The notes: generated by a model from the letters alone, not told the origin. A stretch of 64,000 nucleotides of DNA from Prodigiosinella aquatilis (GCA_030388725.1 CP128857.1:868001-932000), one strand, 5' to 3'; counted from the stretch's first letter, positions 36,244-43,828 are shown. Program-made: numbers and translations.

Positions 36244-37628
36244 TTATTTTTAACCTGTGAAATACGTTTTTTTATCGCAGCCTTTGATTGAGCCGTAATA
36301 TCGCTCATTTCATCACCAAAAAAATCATTAGGCCAATTACTAATATTTCCAAAAACATCTATTTGTAGCGGTTCTAATTTTGAAGGAGTGACGGAGACAT
36401 TGGCAAAATATGCTGAAACCATCTGGCTATCAATAACATCTTCAGCGATTCTTCGTTGTAACCTTCTTAAAAAATGCTCAGAGTGTGTTTCAATAATAAC
36501 TTGTATTTCTCTATCTTCTCCATTTTCACGTGATTTTATAACATCAATCATCACATCTGCTAAAGTTGATTGTGCTAGAGGGTGAAGATGTATTTCAGGC
36601 TGTTCCATTAAAATTATTGAACCTTTAGGCGCATAAAAACATTGTACTAAAACAGGTAAGACTTGTGAAATACCGAATCCAACGTCAGGTAGATCGACCC
36701 AATACTGTGATCCCCGAGTACGAACTTTTACTTCATATTCTTGACGGTGTTCAGATATGGGCTCTACACGGAATGCGTCAATAAGTCCCATTTGCTTAAG
36801 CTTTGATGCGATAATTTCCTCAAATGGTTTTGTCGTTTTTTTATAGCCAAGACTTATTTTTCTTTTTCTTGCAGCCAGAATAGCTGCTATTGTACTTTCG
36901 CCTTGATATCCAACACTTTCAGGCTCAATTCCTGCCCAAGAATACAACCTTTCAGGCTTTATACGGAGAGGGCCTAAATAACAAAGAGAGCGGAATAATT
37001 TTTCGTGTCTTAGATTTAACTCTTGTACAAAATCTGCATTTTGATAATAAGCTACAACTTCTTCTGGAAATCCGTAAAAGCGCACTGCTGCTTTTATAGA
37101 CCAAACTCGGCCCTTCTGTCTTACTAAGTTATAATTTTCTGTCTCAACCTTAAAATCACCTTTCCCATTTTCGTTAACTTTCAAACCAATTGAAAAAGAT
37201 AAGTCAGCTTTATTATATACTTTATATTCAAAACTATTTAAATTTAACGTATTTGAGGCTTCATTAAAGATAATATTTGATTTAAAACAAATATTATCTC
37301 CGTTAAATATACTTCCGCTGATGGGGTCTTTTGTTTTTAATATATCAGTTAAATTCCACTGATATTCGAAATCTATACAATTTTTTATATCCCTTTGGAA
37401 AACCATTTCATGATATGAGCCTAATTGCACGGCTGTGGATTTTCCGCCAGGATAAAGTGCAGTTTTGCGGTCAGGTGATTCAACCGTTTGTTTTAACATC
37501 ATCAATAATTGGCCAATACTGGATTTACCTGAGCTGTTAGCACCAAAAAATAAAGTAATCGGGGCCATTCGGATGTTACCTGTATCTTTCCATGCTTTGA
37601 AGTTTCTTATTCTTAATTTTTGAAACAC
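36240..37628 (-). CDS. AAA ATPase, DUF3696/OLD-like (first gene of the operon)
   Basis: 462 residues with a GTG start at 37628 preceded by GGAGG. It has an SMC/ABC-like head: Walker A GANSSGKSS at about residues 29-37, signature region PDVGFGISQVLPVLVQC, Walker B ILMEQPEIHLHPLAQ and the terminal ETHSEHFLRRLQRRI. The C-terminal FGNISNWPNDFFGDE is typical of DUF3696 proteins. Similar ATPases act as sensors in several anti-phage systems. No TOPRIM domain is fused, so the nuclease role falls to the next gene. AT-rich and foreign in composition. Confidence 0.82.
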   Translation of the reverse strand: MFQKLRIRNFKAWKDTGNIRMAPITLFFGANSSGKSSIGQLLMMLKQTVESPDRKTALYPGGKSTAVQLGSYHEMVFQRDIKNCIDFEYQWNLTDILKTKDPISGSIFNGDNICFKSNIIFNEASNTLNLNSFEYKVYNKADLSFSIGLKVNENGKGDFKVETENYNLVRQKGRVWSIKAAVRFYGFPEEVVAYYQNADFVQELNLRHEKLFRSLCYLGPLRIKPERLYSWAGIEPESVGYQGESTIAAILAARKRKISLGYKKTTKPFEEIIASKLKQMGLIDAFRVEPISEHRQEYEVKVRTRGSQYWVDLPDVGFGISQVLPVLVQCFYAPKGSIILMEQPEIHLHPLAQSTLADVMIDVIKSRENGEDREIQVIIETHSEHFLRRLQRRIAEDVIDSQMVSAYFANVSVTPSKLEPLQIDVFGNISNWPNDFFGDEMSDITAQSKAAIKKRISQVKNK

Positions 37629-37666
37629 TTAGTACCTCCATGCGTTAAAATATACTAATTGTCTAA

Positions 37667-38110
37667 TTATTTCATTAGGCATGCTTTTGTTCGTCCGCCC
37701 CACCATTCCATTAAAATCCTTCTCTGTTCGATATATATGGAACTATTATAAGCTTCTCTAACTTCATTTTTGCCACTGTGTGCTAATACAACCGCAATCA
37801 CATACGCATTAAACTCAACCTCATTCATAGCAGTACTGGCGATAGATCGCAAGCCATGCGCAACCAATTTTCCGCCATAACCGATGGGCTTTAACGCAGT
37901 GTTAGCCGTTTGGCTGCTCATCGGTTTCTTCGGATTATTGCGGCTTGGGAAAACAAGCTCACGATTACCACTTATAGACTGTGTAGTGTCTCTAGCGCCT
38001 ATATAGACAATTGAACGATGTGATCTCGCTTTGCTTTCATCCTTTTCGCCATTCCTTGCTCTCAATATCGATCTCAGCCCACGCCGTTGCCAATACCTCT
38101 GTAAGAACAC
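37667..38110 (-). pseudogene. Remnant of a second P4-type integrase (C-terminal half)
   Basis: The minus strand encodes the catalytic end of a tyrosine recombinase: LVFPSRNNPKKPMSSQTANT, LVAHGLRSIASTAMNE and then LAHSGKNEVREAYNSSIYIE with the nucleophilic Tyr. Upstream of about 38080 the matching words (AWAEIDIESKEW, compare WQEIDLDAKEWR in the intact copy) lie in another frame, so a frameshift has broken it. The N-terminal two thirds are missing. It lies directly upstream of the ATPase operon and probably belonged to the element that brought the operon in. Confidence 0.8.
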
Positions 38111-38750
38111 CCGTTTTAGTTCCATGCACTTTTTGATATTTCCGGGTTTTTGATCTCTTTCCCCAAATCAATGCCAGTTCGGTATCTTTCTGTTGCAGAA
38201 TTTCCAGCACCGCCTAATAGCGCTCCGGAGTAATCGTTTTCGCGTGCCGTCATGGATTATACCACTCAGACCTAACGCCTTGTTGCTCACACACGAATAG
38301 GTAACACGATGGGCTGGAGGTCGACCACACCGGTTGGTCTGTGCGTTGCTTTAACGGTCGTGGCAACATGGGAATCTATAGATTACAGAAAGCGTGCTTG
38401 AGAAATGTTGCTGTCGGTTGCATTTTCATTTAGCGATGTCGGTAAATTCGCCAGACTCCGGCAATCTCAATAACGTATTGAGGAAAGGTCGGGATATTTA
38501 AATCATCATACCTTCGTTGGGTATTCTCGGCACATTTAATTGGCGCATTCTTTTGGCACAAGGGGGCGCCGGGAGTATTCGCCAAGAAGATCTAAAAACT
38601 ACAGGTAGCGTAAAGACCATTCTCCGGAATTGCACTTTCCAACGCCAACGGTAATTATCCAAACAATAGATCATTAATTATCGAAGCCCCAATGAAGTGA
38701 CCATATCACTTAAAATTACGCTACCTCATCTGGCTGCTACTTGCCCCATC
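38111..38750. other. Non-coding, decayed island sequence
   Basis: No credible gene over about 640 bases. An 11-base perfect inverted repeat (AGGTAGCGTAA at 38604-38614, TTACGCTACCT at 38716-38726) encloses about 100 bases and could be the ends of a small decayed element. The rest shows stops in all frames. Confidence 0.45.
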
Positions 38751-39250
38751 ACGTCGCCCCATGTTCTCGCTTCATGGTATGGGGTGAATGGATGAGGCGA
38801 GAACATGGGGCGAAAGAGCGTGGCTGCTTTACGACCATGTGCCGGAAGGTATACCTTCCAGCCCGGACGGCATGCGCCAGTTCATGCGGGCTGGACGCCC
38901 TTATTCCCTGGCTCATAGGGGTAATGTCGCGGCTGGACGCCACGCCAAAACCCCCAGGGTCAACGGCGGCACACCGTCACGCGCTACGCGCGATCGGCTT
39001 GTGGCCGGAGACTTAGCGGCGACGGTGTGCGGGGTAAGCCCCCCCACAAAAACCGGCATTCTGGGGAATGCCTTTTTGCTCGCTGGGGCGGCAAAATTTT
39101 TGCGGCTCCCCCCCCGGCTTGCTCGGTTCACTTGGGGTGAACGCTCGCCAGTGGGTTCGGGCGACGCAAATTAACAATTTCTGCGAAATTGAATTGACTC
39201 GCCTCACGCCACTTTTTAATCCATGCTAGGCGCATGAATTAAAAAGCCTA
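38750..39250. other. GC-rich, inverted-repeat-dense island segment with broken ORFs (possible structured RNA or Ash/Icd-like gene relic)
   Basis: This segment contrasts with the AT-rich DNA around it. Besides the 16-bp repeat it has the palindrome GGAAGGTATACCTTCC (38844-38859), a 10-bp pair GCACACCGTC (38969-38978)/GACGGTGTGC (39021-39030), a GGCATTC/GAATGCC hairpin at about 39053-39070, and a 14-bp pair with one mismatch at 39212-39246. Minus-strand frames contain phrases such as AAKSPATSRSRVARDGVPPL and SSRDITPMSQGI in different frames. I recall these from a repeated family in enterobacterial P4-like islands annotated as small Ash/Icd-like proteins. Here the frames are broken, so no intact CDS is called. 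Confidence 0.45.
38755..38812. repeat. 16-bp perfect inverted repeat with 26-base spacer
   Basis: CGCCCCATGTTCTCGC at 38755-38770 is exactly inverted at 38797-38812. As RNA it would be a very stable hairpin. It starts the GC-rich segment that runs to about 39170. Confidence 0.85.
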
Positions 39251-39360
39251 AATTCGTTACGTTCTGTGCCGGACCCGCCCAAATACTGCGTAGTTTTTTC
39301 TGTGTAGGGGTGATTGTATTTACTATGAGGTGAGTTCTTTCATTACATATAACAAAGAGC

Positions 39361-39392
39361 CTGCCGTAGTGTTATATGCAACATAACGGCAG
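39361..39392 (-). terminator. Stem-loop after the Ner-like gene
   Basis: CTGCCGT faces ACGGCAG, with further imperfect pairing inside. On the minus strand it follows the Ner-like gene by 25 bases and is followed by a T-rich stretch, so it may terminate that transcript. Confidence 0.5.
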
Positions 39393-39416
39393 GGTAATAT
39401 TCTCGATTGTTATCCG

Positions 39417-39662
39417 CTAATCTGAGATTCCATTTCGGTATTGCCTGTGCTGCCCATTGTTATAACGTGAAGGCCAGATCTCTTCGGGGCGTTTATGCAA
39501 GGCTTCGGCGATTAAACGTTCTCCTTTAGGCCAATGTCGCGTCAACGCATTCGCCAGAGTGGACGATGCGAGTCCCGCCTCTCTGGAAACCGCAGCCATT
39601 GTTGTACCTCTTTTCCTTAAACCAGCGATGATATCTGCCGGATGCCAGTCTTGTTTAATCAT
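39417..39662 (-). CDS. Ner/Nlp-like (SfsB-type) DNA-binding regulator
   Basis: An 81-residue helix-turn-helix protein of the Mu Ner family: DWHPADIIAGLRKRGTTMAA, SREAGLASSTLANALTRHWP, then GERLIAEALHKRPEEIWPSR. Ner proteins repress early phage promoters, and SfsB/Nlp homologues are chromosomal. It lies in the island and is divergent from two Cro/C1-type regulators, so it may be part of an element control switch. Intact. Confidence 0.85.
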   Translation of the reverse strand: MIKQDWHPADIIAGLRKRGTTMAAVSREAGLASSTLANALTRHWPKGERLIAEALHKRPEEIWPSRYNNGQHRQYRNGISD

Positions 39663-39740
39663 CGGAAGTTACCCACAGTTATGACTTATAGATAGAGCCA
39701 GAGAAGAATCCTTTTCTGGTTCAGACATGTGCTTACTTCT

Positions 39741-39787
39741 TCTTTAGGAACTCTAAAGATAATGAATCTTAATGAATGCTAAAGATG
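39741..39787 (+). promoter_or_regulatory. Operator-like repeats before the first Cro/C1-type gene
   Basis: TCTTTAG-GAACT-CTAAAGA (39741-39759) is a 7-bp inverted repeat, and a further half-site GCTAAAGAT follows at 39779. The same arrangement recurs before the second gene, so autoregulation by these paralogous proteins is likely. Confidence 0.6.
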
Positions 39788-39818
39788 CTGTCAACTTAGT
39801 CATCAGTGGCAGATCCCT

Positions 39819-40100
39819 ATGATCCCTGAACGTCTTAAAAATGCGAGGCTACGGGCTAATCTGACGCAAGAGCAGCTTGGCGTATTGGCTGGCATTGGCG
39901 AAGAGACGGCCTATTCTCGTCTCTCACAGTATGAGAGTGGAACGCATACGCCCTCGTTTAAAACGGTTTGTGCTTTTGCGCATGCATTGAACGTGCCGGA
40001 GAGCTATTTCTACACGGTGGACGATGACTTTGCCGAGGCGCTTCTGAAGCTGTATGCCGGTAATACTGTCCAGTGGCAACGCACACCAAATGGCAGATAA
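39819..40100 (+). CDS. Cro/C1-type helix-turn-helix regulator 1
   Basis: A 93-residue XRE-family protein. The DNA-binding domain spans residues ~5-60 (LKNARLRANLTQEQLGVLAG, then LSQYESGTHTPSFKTVCAFA). The tail is acidic. About 75% of residues match the next gene, so the two come from tandem duplication, upstream operator included. No toxin or antitoxin partner is adjacent. It probably regulates the island. Confidence 0.85.
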   Translation: MIPERLKNARLRANLTQEQLGVLAGIGEETAYSRLSQYESGTHTPSFKTVCAFAHALNVPESYFYTVDDDFAEALLKLYAGNTVQWQRTPNGR

Positions 40101-40130
40101 AGGGCAAACGGGCACGAAGTTCGCAACCAT

Positions 40131-40176
40131 CTTTATAAACTCTAAAGAAAATTCATATTGAGGAATGCTAAAGATT
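40131..40176 (+). promoter_or_regulatory. Operator-like repeats before the second Cro/C1-type gene
   Basis: CTTTATAAACTCTAAAG, then AGGAATGCTAAAGATT, align base for base with the site before the first gene. The duplication therefore covered promoter and gene. Confidence 0.55.
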
Positions 40177-40208
40177 ACCGCAATACATCAACTGCTGGTA
40201 ATAACTGA

Positions 40209-40475
40209 ATGATTCCTAAGCGTTTGAAGGCAGCCAGATTAAGAGCGAATCTCACGCAGGAGAAGCTTGGTGTACTGGCTGGTATCGAAGAGGCGACGGC
40301 CTATTCGCGTCTGTCTCATTATGAAAATGGCACGCATAAACCCACGTTTGAACTAGTCTGCGAATTTGCCCGTGTGCTCAATGTACCGGAGTGCTACTTT
40401 TACATTGTTGACGATGAGTTTGCGGAAGATGTACTGAATTTGTACCTTGATCGAGCCCGCCGCAAAGAAAAATAG
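40209..40475 (+). CDS. Cro/C1-type helix-turn-helix regulator 2
   Basis: An 88-residue paralogue of the preceding gene. Residues ~5-60 form the helix-turn-helix domain (LKAARLRANLTQEKLGVLAG, then LSHYENGTHKPTFELVCEFA). It differs mainly at the C-terminus (YLDRARRKEK). It ends against a long stem-loop shared with the convergent integrase gene. Different recognition residues could give the two proteins different operator preference. Confidence 0.85.
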   Translation: MIPKRLKAARLRANLTQEKLGVLAGIEEATAYSRLSHYENGTHKPTFELVCEFARVLNVPECYFYIVDDEFAEDVLNLYLDRARRKEK

Positions 40476-40479
40476 CACG

Positions 40480-40524
40480 TCTCCGATTTCACACAATCAC
40501 TTGCTTATGGTGTGAAATCGGAGA
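40480..40524. terminator. 15-bp stem-loop between convergent regulator and integrase genes
   Basis: TCTCCGATTTCACAC faces GTGTGAAATCGGAGA, with a 15-base loop. It sits exactly between two convergent genes. T runs are not directly next to the stem on either strand (one lies 7 bases off on the minus strand), so termination is probable but not canonical. Confidence 0.5.
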
Positions 40525-40558
40525 AAAAACACGGCTTCATATTATTACCCCATCGCCT

Positions 40559-41785
40559 TCAGTCCTCGGATTCCGCCTTCCAGCACACTGCCTTATCCGC
40601 TGCTTTCACGAAGTCAGCCCACCATTGCATCATCGGCCGCCGTTGTTCAAGGTAATCACTACGGTTGTAGGCGCGACGTACCTCATTTTTGTCCACGTGA
40701 GCCAGCGCCGCTTCTATTACATCCGGTGGAAAACCTTGCTCATTAAGCGCGATGCTGGCAATAGAACGCATGCCATGTGATACCAGAATGCCGCCCAATC
40801 CGGCGCGTTTTAGCGCGGCGTTGACCGTCTGGCTATTCATTGGCTGTAACGGTTTAATGCGGCTGGGGAACACATATTCCCGATTGCTGCTTAAAGGCTG
40901 CATAAGTTCCAGAATAGCTAATGCCTGTTCTGACAGCGGAACGATATGTACCCGCTTCATTTTCATGCGTTCGGCTGGAATGCGCCATTCTTTAGCGTCC
41001 AGATCGATCTCTTGCCAGCGTGTATCAGAGGCTTCGGCAGGGCGGGTGAGGGTGAGAAGCTGCCACATGAACAGACAGCGGGTCGGTAACTCAATATTTG
41101 CCAGCCGCATCGTTTGCATCAGTTGCGGCAGTTGATCCGGGCGGATGCTGGGCATATGTTTTTTCTGTGGTTTCTCGAATGCCTTGCTGATATTGACGCT
41201 GGGAGCCGCATCGATCAAACCAACATTCATGGCATAGACCATCACCTCGTTGATCCGCTGGCATAACCGCCTTACCGTTTCCAGCGCGCCTCTGGCCTGA
41301 ACAGTTTGAACGGCCTGAACCAGTGTATGAGCTTTAATATCTGTAACGCTAACGTCGCCAATCGCAGGAAAGATATCTCTCTCAAGAGAGCGCCAGATAT
41401 CTTCAGCATCGTCCTCTGTCACACTGGCTTTCTTCACATTCCACCAACGTTCAGCCACGAGTTGAAAAATATTGGTTTTGGCTTCCAGCGAACTGCGAAG
41501 TTGTTCTTGCTGATGTTCCTGTGGATCGATTTGTTTTGCCAGGAGAGAGCGGGACTCTGCACGGTGGTTTCTGGCATCGGCAAGGGTAACTGACGGGTAG
41601 GGGCCTATGCTCTTCTTCGCGAGCTTCTTGGTGACAGGGCGAATATAGCGAAATTGCCAGATTTTACTCCCGCTGAATTTGATGAGTAGCTCAAGGCCAT
41701 CACCATCATAGAGAACGTAGTCCCCTTCCTTGGGCTTGGTGGATTCGCTTTCTTTAACGGATAGAGGTTTGGTTTGTCTTGCCAT
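40559..41785 (-). CDS. P4-type tyrosine integrase (island integrase)
   Basis: 408 residues. The N-terminal DUF4102 DNA-binding domain (~1-100) has LLIKFSGSKIWQFRY and then IGPYPSVTLADARN. The core SAM-like domain follows, then the catalytic domain with RPAEASDTRW (first Arg), SHGMRSIASIAL (His-Arg) and LAHVDKNEVRRAYNRSDY (His, and nucleophilic Tyr). It lies ~190 bases downstream of ssrA in the same direction, the usual layout for islands in the 3' end of tmRNA. It appears intact and is the only complete recombinase of the three in this island. Confidence 0.93.
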   Translation of the reverse strand: MARQTKPLSVKESESTKPKEGDYVLYDGDGLELLIKFSGSKIWQFRYIRPVTKKLAKKSIGPYPSVTLADARNHRAESRSLLAKQIDPQEHQQEQLRSSLEAKTNIFQLVAERWWNVKKASVTEDDAEDIWRSLERDIFPAIGDVSVTDIKAHTLVQAVQTVQARGALETVRRLCQRINEVMVYAMNVGLIDAAPSVNISKAFEKPQKKHMPSIRPDQLPQLMQTMRLANIELPTRCLFMWQLLTLTRPAEASDTRWQEIDLDAKEWRIPAERMKMKRVHIVPLSEQALAILELMQPLSSNREYVFPSRIKPLQPMNSQTVNAALKRAGLGGILVSHGMRSIASIALNEQGFPPDVIEAALAHVDKNEVRRAYNRSDYLEQRRPMMQWWADFVKAADKAVCWKAESED

Positions 41786-41801
41786 TGCTGGGTTTCCATA
41801 G

Positions 41802-41846
41802 TTTTAGGCACCTCAAAAACAATAAAGCTTTACGAGGTGCCTAAAA
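41802..41846. promoter_or_regulatory. 13-bp inverted repeat upstream of the integrase gene
   Basis: TTTTAGGCACCTC (41802-41814) is perfectly inverted at 41834-41846, with a 19-base AT-rich spacer. It begins 17 bases before the integrase start. It may be an operator for integrase autoregulation or an arm-type binding site. Confidence 0.6.
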
Positions 41847-41900
41847 GGTTCGGATTTAATTAGTTCTCTTCGGACTTCGCAGGACAAATCGAGGACACAA

Positions 41901-41934
41901 AAAAGCCCGCAGGGCTTGTGCCATGCGGGCTTTT
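41901..41934 (-). terminator. Terminator between ssrA and the integrase gene
   Basis: AAAAGCCCGCA faces TGCGGGCTTTT, with a 12-base loop. The A and T flanks make it work in either direction. It ends ssrA transcription 43 bases past the mature 3' end. Confidence 0.85.
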
Positions 41935-41976
41935 CGTACTTCATCGGACTTATCTGGTAATACCCGATGTCTAAAT

Positions 41977-42340
41977 TGGTGGAGCTGGGGGGATTCGAAC
42001 CCCCGTCCGGAATTACTCTACCGTCGGCACTACATGCTTAGTCTAATCTTTACATTCGCCTGCCAGCTGCGGATAGACACGCCACTAACAAACTAGCCTG
42101 ATTGTATTTAACGCTTCAACCCCAGGCAGGGCATCCACGCGATCTCTTTTAGGTTTGACCTCTCTTGATCCCCGTCCTAAGAGCGGAGGCTAGGGAGAGA
42201 GGGCTCTAAGCAGGTTATTAAGCTGCTAGTGCGTACGTTTCGTCGTTTGCGACTATTTTTTTGCGGCTTTTTACGAGGCCAACCGCCCCTCGGCATGCAC
42301 CTTGGGCTTTGCAAATCCCGTCGAATCCAGGATCAGCCCC
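41977..42340 (-). ncRNA. ssrA: Transfer-messenger RNA (tmRNA)
   Basis: 364 nt on the minus strand. The 5' end GGGGCTGATCCTGGATTCGACG (broken here for length only as one 22-base consensus start, GGGGCTGATC then CTGGATTCGACG) and the 3' tRNA-like arm with GTTCGAATCCCCC and terminal CCA are typical. The tag frame at 42218-42250 encodes ANDETYALAA then stop, one residue different from the E. coli tag ANDENYALAA. Together with SmpB it rescues stalled ribosomes. Its 3' end is a common island attachment site, and the integrase gene next to it fits this use; I did not find the second copy of the 3' end in the window. Confidence 0.95.
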
Positions 42341-42388
42341 AGGAGACTTTCGCCAGTATACCAGAATCTACCGCTACTAAGCCACTGA

Positions 42389-42871
42389 TTAGCGGTTAGC
42401 GTTCTTCATGATACGGGCTTTGTCTAATTTCCATTCACGTTCTTTAATATCGTCACGCTTGTCGTGGTCTCTTTTACCTTTCGCTACGCCGATTTTGACT
42501 TTGCTCCAGGCATTTTTCCAATACATCGACAGCGCAACAACGGTGTAGCCTTCACGGCTGACTCGTCCTATCAGCGAATCTAACTCGCGTTTGTTCAGTA
42601 ATAATTTACGCGAGCGGGTCGGATCACAAACAACATGTGAAGACGCGACGTTGAGTGGCGTAATCGTCGCACCAAAAAGGTAGGCTTCACCATTCATGAA
42701 TGTGACATAGCTATCGCTGATATTGGCTTTGCCTGCACGCAGTGATTTTACTTCCCAACCTTGCAGCGTAAGCCCTGCCTCAAATTCTTCTTCGATGAAG
42801 TATTCATGGCGAGCGCGCTTATTTTGCGCAATGGTGGCGGAACCGGGTTTGTACGCTTTTTTCTTTGTCAT
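42389..42871 (-). CDS. smpB: SsrA-binding protein
   Basis: 160 residues, the family's usual length. SmpB binds the tRNA-like part of tmRNA and brings it to stalled ribosomes. Recognisable blocks are IAQNKRARHEYFIEEEFEAG, LTLQGWEVKSLRAGKANISD and the basic C-terminal tail with KRDDIKEREWKLDKAR. It lies directly upstream of ssrA on the same strand, as in most enterobacteria. Confidence 0.96.
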   Translation of the reverse strand: MTKKKAYKPGSATIAQNKRARHEYFIEEEFEAGLTLQGWEVKSLRAGKANISDSYVTFMNGEAYLFGATITPLNVASSHVVCDPTRSRKLLLNKRELDSLIGRVSREGYTVVALSMYWKNAWSKVKIGVAKGKRDHDKRDDIKEREWKLDKARIMKNANR

Positions 42872-43026
42872 AGTGTCGTCATTATACTGGATGTAAAGGG
42901 GAATGAAATCCCTGCGGTGCGTCTAAAGCAATGTTGATGATATCTTGCGATAACGTTCGCATAATTTTTATCTGACCGCGTATCAATGCTATTATTTTGC
43001 GCGTTTTATGACTCACGGAAAATTGT

Positions 43027-43461
43027 ATGCCCAAGATAAATCGATCGGCATTGGTCCCATTCAGTGCGGAGCAGATGTATAAACTGGTCAATGATATCCC
43101 TTCTTACTCTGATTTTTTGCCAGGGTGCACGGGGAGTCGGGTTTTGTCCTCTACACCGGAGGAGATGACCGCGGCTGTTGATGTATCAAAAGCCGGTATT
43201 AGCAAAACGTTTACCACCCGTAATAGGTTAACCAGCAATCAAAACATTGCCATGCAACTGGTTGATGGTCCATTTCGTCAGCTAAATGGAGGTTGGCACT
43301 TTACGCCACTTAGTGTAGATGCCTGTAAAGTCGAGTTGCATCTGGATTTTGAATTCAAGAATGCATTGATTGAACTGGCCTTCGGAAAAATTTTTAAAGA
43401 ACTGGCAAACAATATGGTTCAGGCATTCACGCAACGTGCCAAAGAGGTTTACCGTGCCTGA
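43027..43461 (+). CDS. ratA: RatA, START-like toxin/coenzyme Q-binding protein
   Basis: A 144-residue protein of the polyketide cyclase/START fold. In E. coli RatA was described as blocking 70S ribosome assembly; homologues of the COQ10 type bind ubiquinone. The start MPKINRSALVPFSAEQMYKL and the end KIFKELANNMVQAFTQRAKE are typical. It is divergent from smpB and overlaps ratB by 8 bases. Confidence 0.92.
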   Translation: MPKINRSALVPFSAEQMYKLVNDIPSYSDFLPGCTGSRVLSSTPEEMTAAVDVSKAGISKTFTTRNRLTSNQNIAMQLVDGPFRQLNGGWHFTPLSVDACKVELHLDFEFKNALIELAFGKIFKELANNMVQAFTQRAKEVYRA

Positions 43462-43738
43462 ACTTCACGTGGAGGTCGTTTATGCCTTACCGGATCGTCA
43501 GTACCTGAGGTCATTAACCCTGGCGGACGGCTCTACAGTTGAACAGGCCGTTGTTGCTTCTGGATTGTTAGAATTACGGCCAGATATTGATTTGAGCATT
43601 AACAAAGTCGGCATCTATAGCCGACCTGTCAGGTTAACTGATGTACTCAGTGAAGGCGATCGTGTTGAAATATACCGACCTTTGATTGCCGACCCGAAAG
43701 AACTACGTCGTCAACGTGCAGAACGCGCAAAAAAATAA
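43454..43738 (+). CDS. ratB: RatB, RnfH/ubiquitin-like family protein
   Basis: 94 residues from a GTG start at 43454 that overlaps the ratA stop by 8 bases. The sequence MPELHVEVVYALPDRQYLRS and DRVEIYRPLIADPKELRRQR fits the UPF0125/RnfH family with a beta-grasp fold. It is not a proven antitoxin of RatA despite the name. Conserved pair in enterobacteria. Confidence 0.92.
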   Translation: MPELHVEVVYALPDRQYLRSLTLADGSTVEQAVVASGLLELRPDIDLSINKVGIYSRPVRLTDVLSEGDRVEIYRPLIADPKELRRQRAERAKK

Positions 43739-43828
43739 GGCACGCAAGTACCTTATTATCTGTCTATTTGTCGGCGCAGTTCACCACTAAGTGAATAACT
43801 TTCTATCGCCGACAATATCTGGGCATTG

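Noticed and set aside
35028..37628. Reading the ATPase operon as a known Septu, PARIS or retron system
   Set aside because: There is no HNH partner (Septu), no TOPRIM/AriB partner (PARIS) and no reverse transcriptase; the partners are PIN-like and RNA ligase.
38788..39174. 128-codon plus-strand frame in the GC-rich segment
   Set aside because: Composition-driven; it runs through several palindromes, and the phrases that look protein-like are on the other strand and in broken frames.
38749..39207. Three overlapping minus-strand frames that could be one Ash/Icd-like protein
   Set aside because: The recognisable phrases lie in different frames, so no intact gene can be called; kept only as a possible relic.
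34027..41976. Second copy of the ssrA 3' end as left attachment site
   Set aside because: I looked for the GATTCGAAC-containing 3' segment to the left of the integrase and found none in the window, so the island's left end is not fixed.
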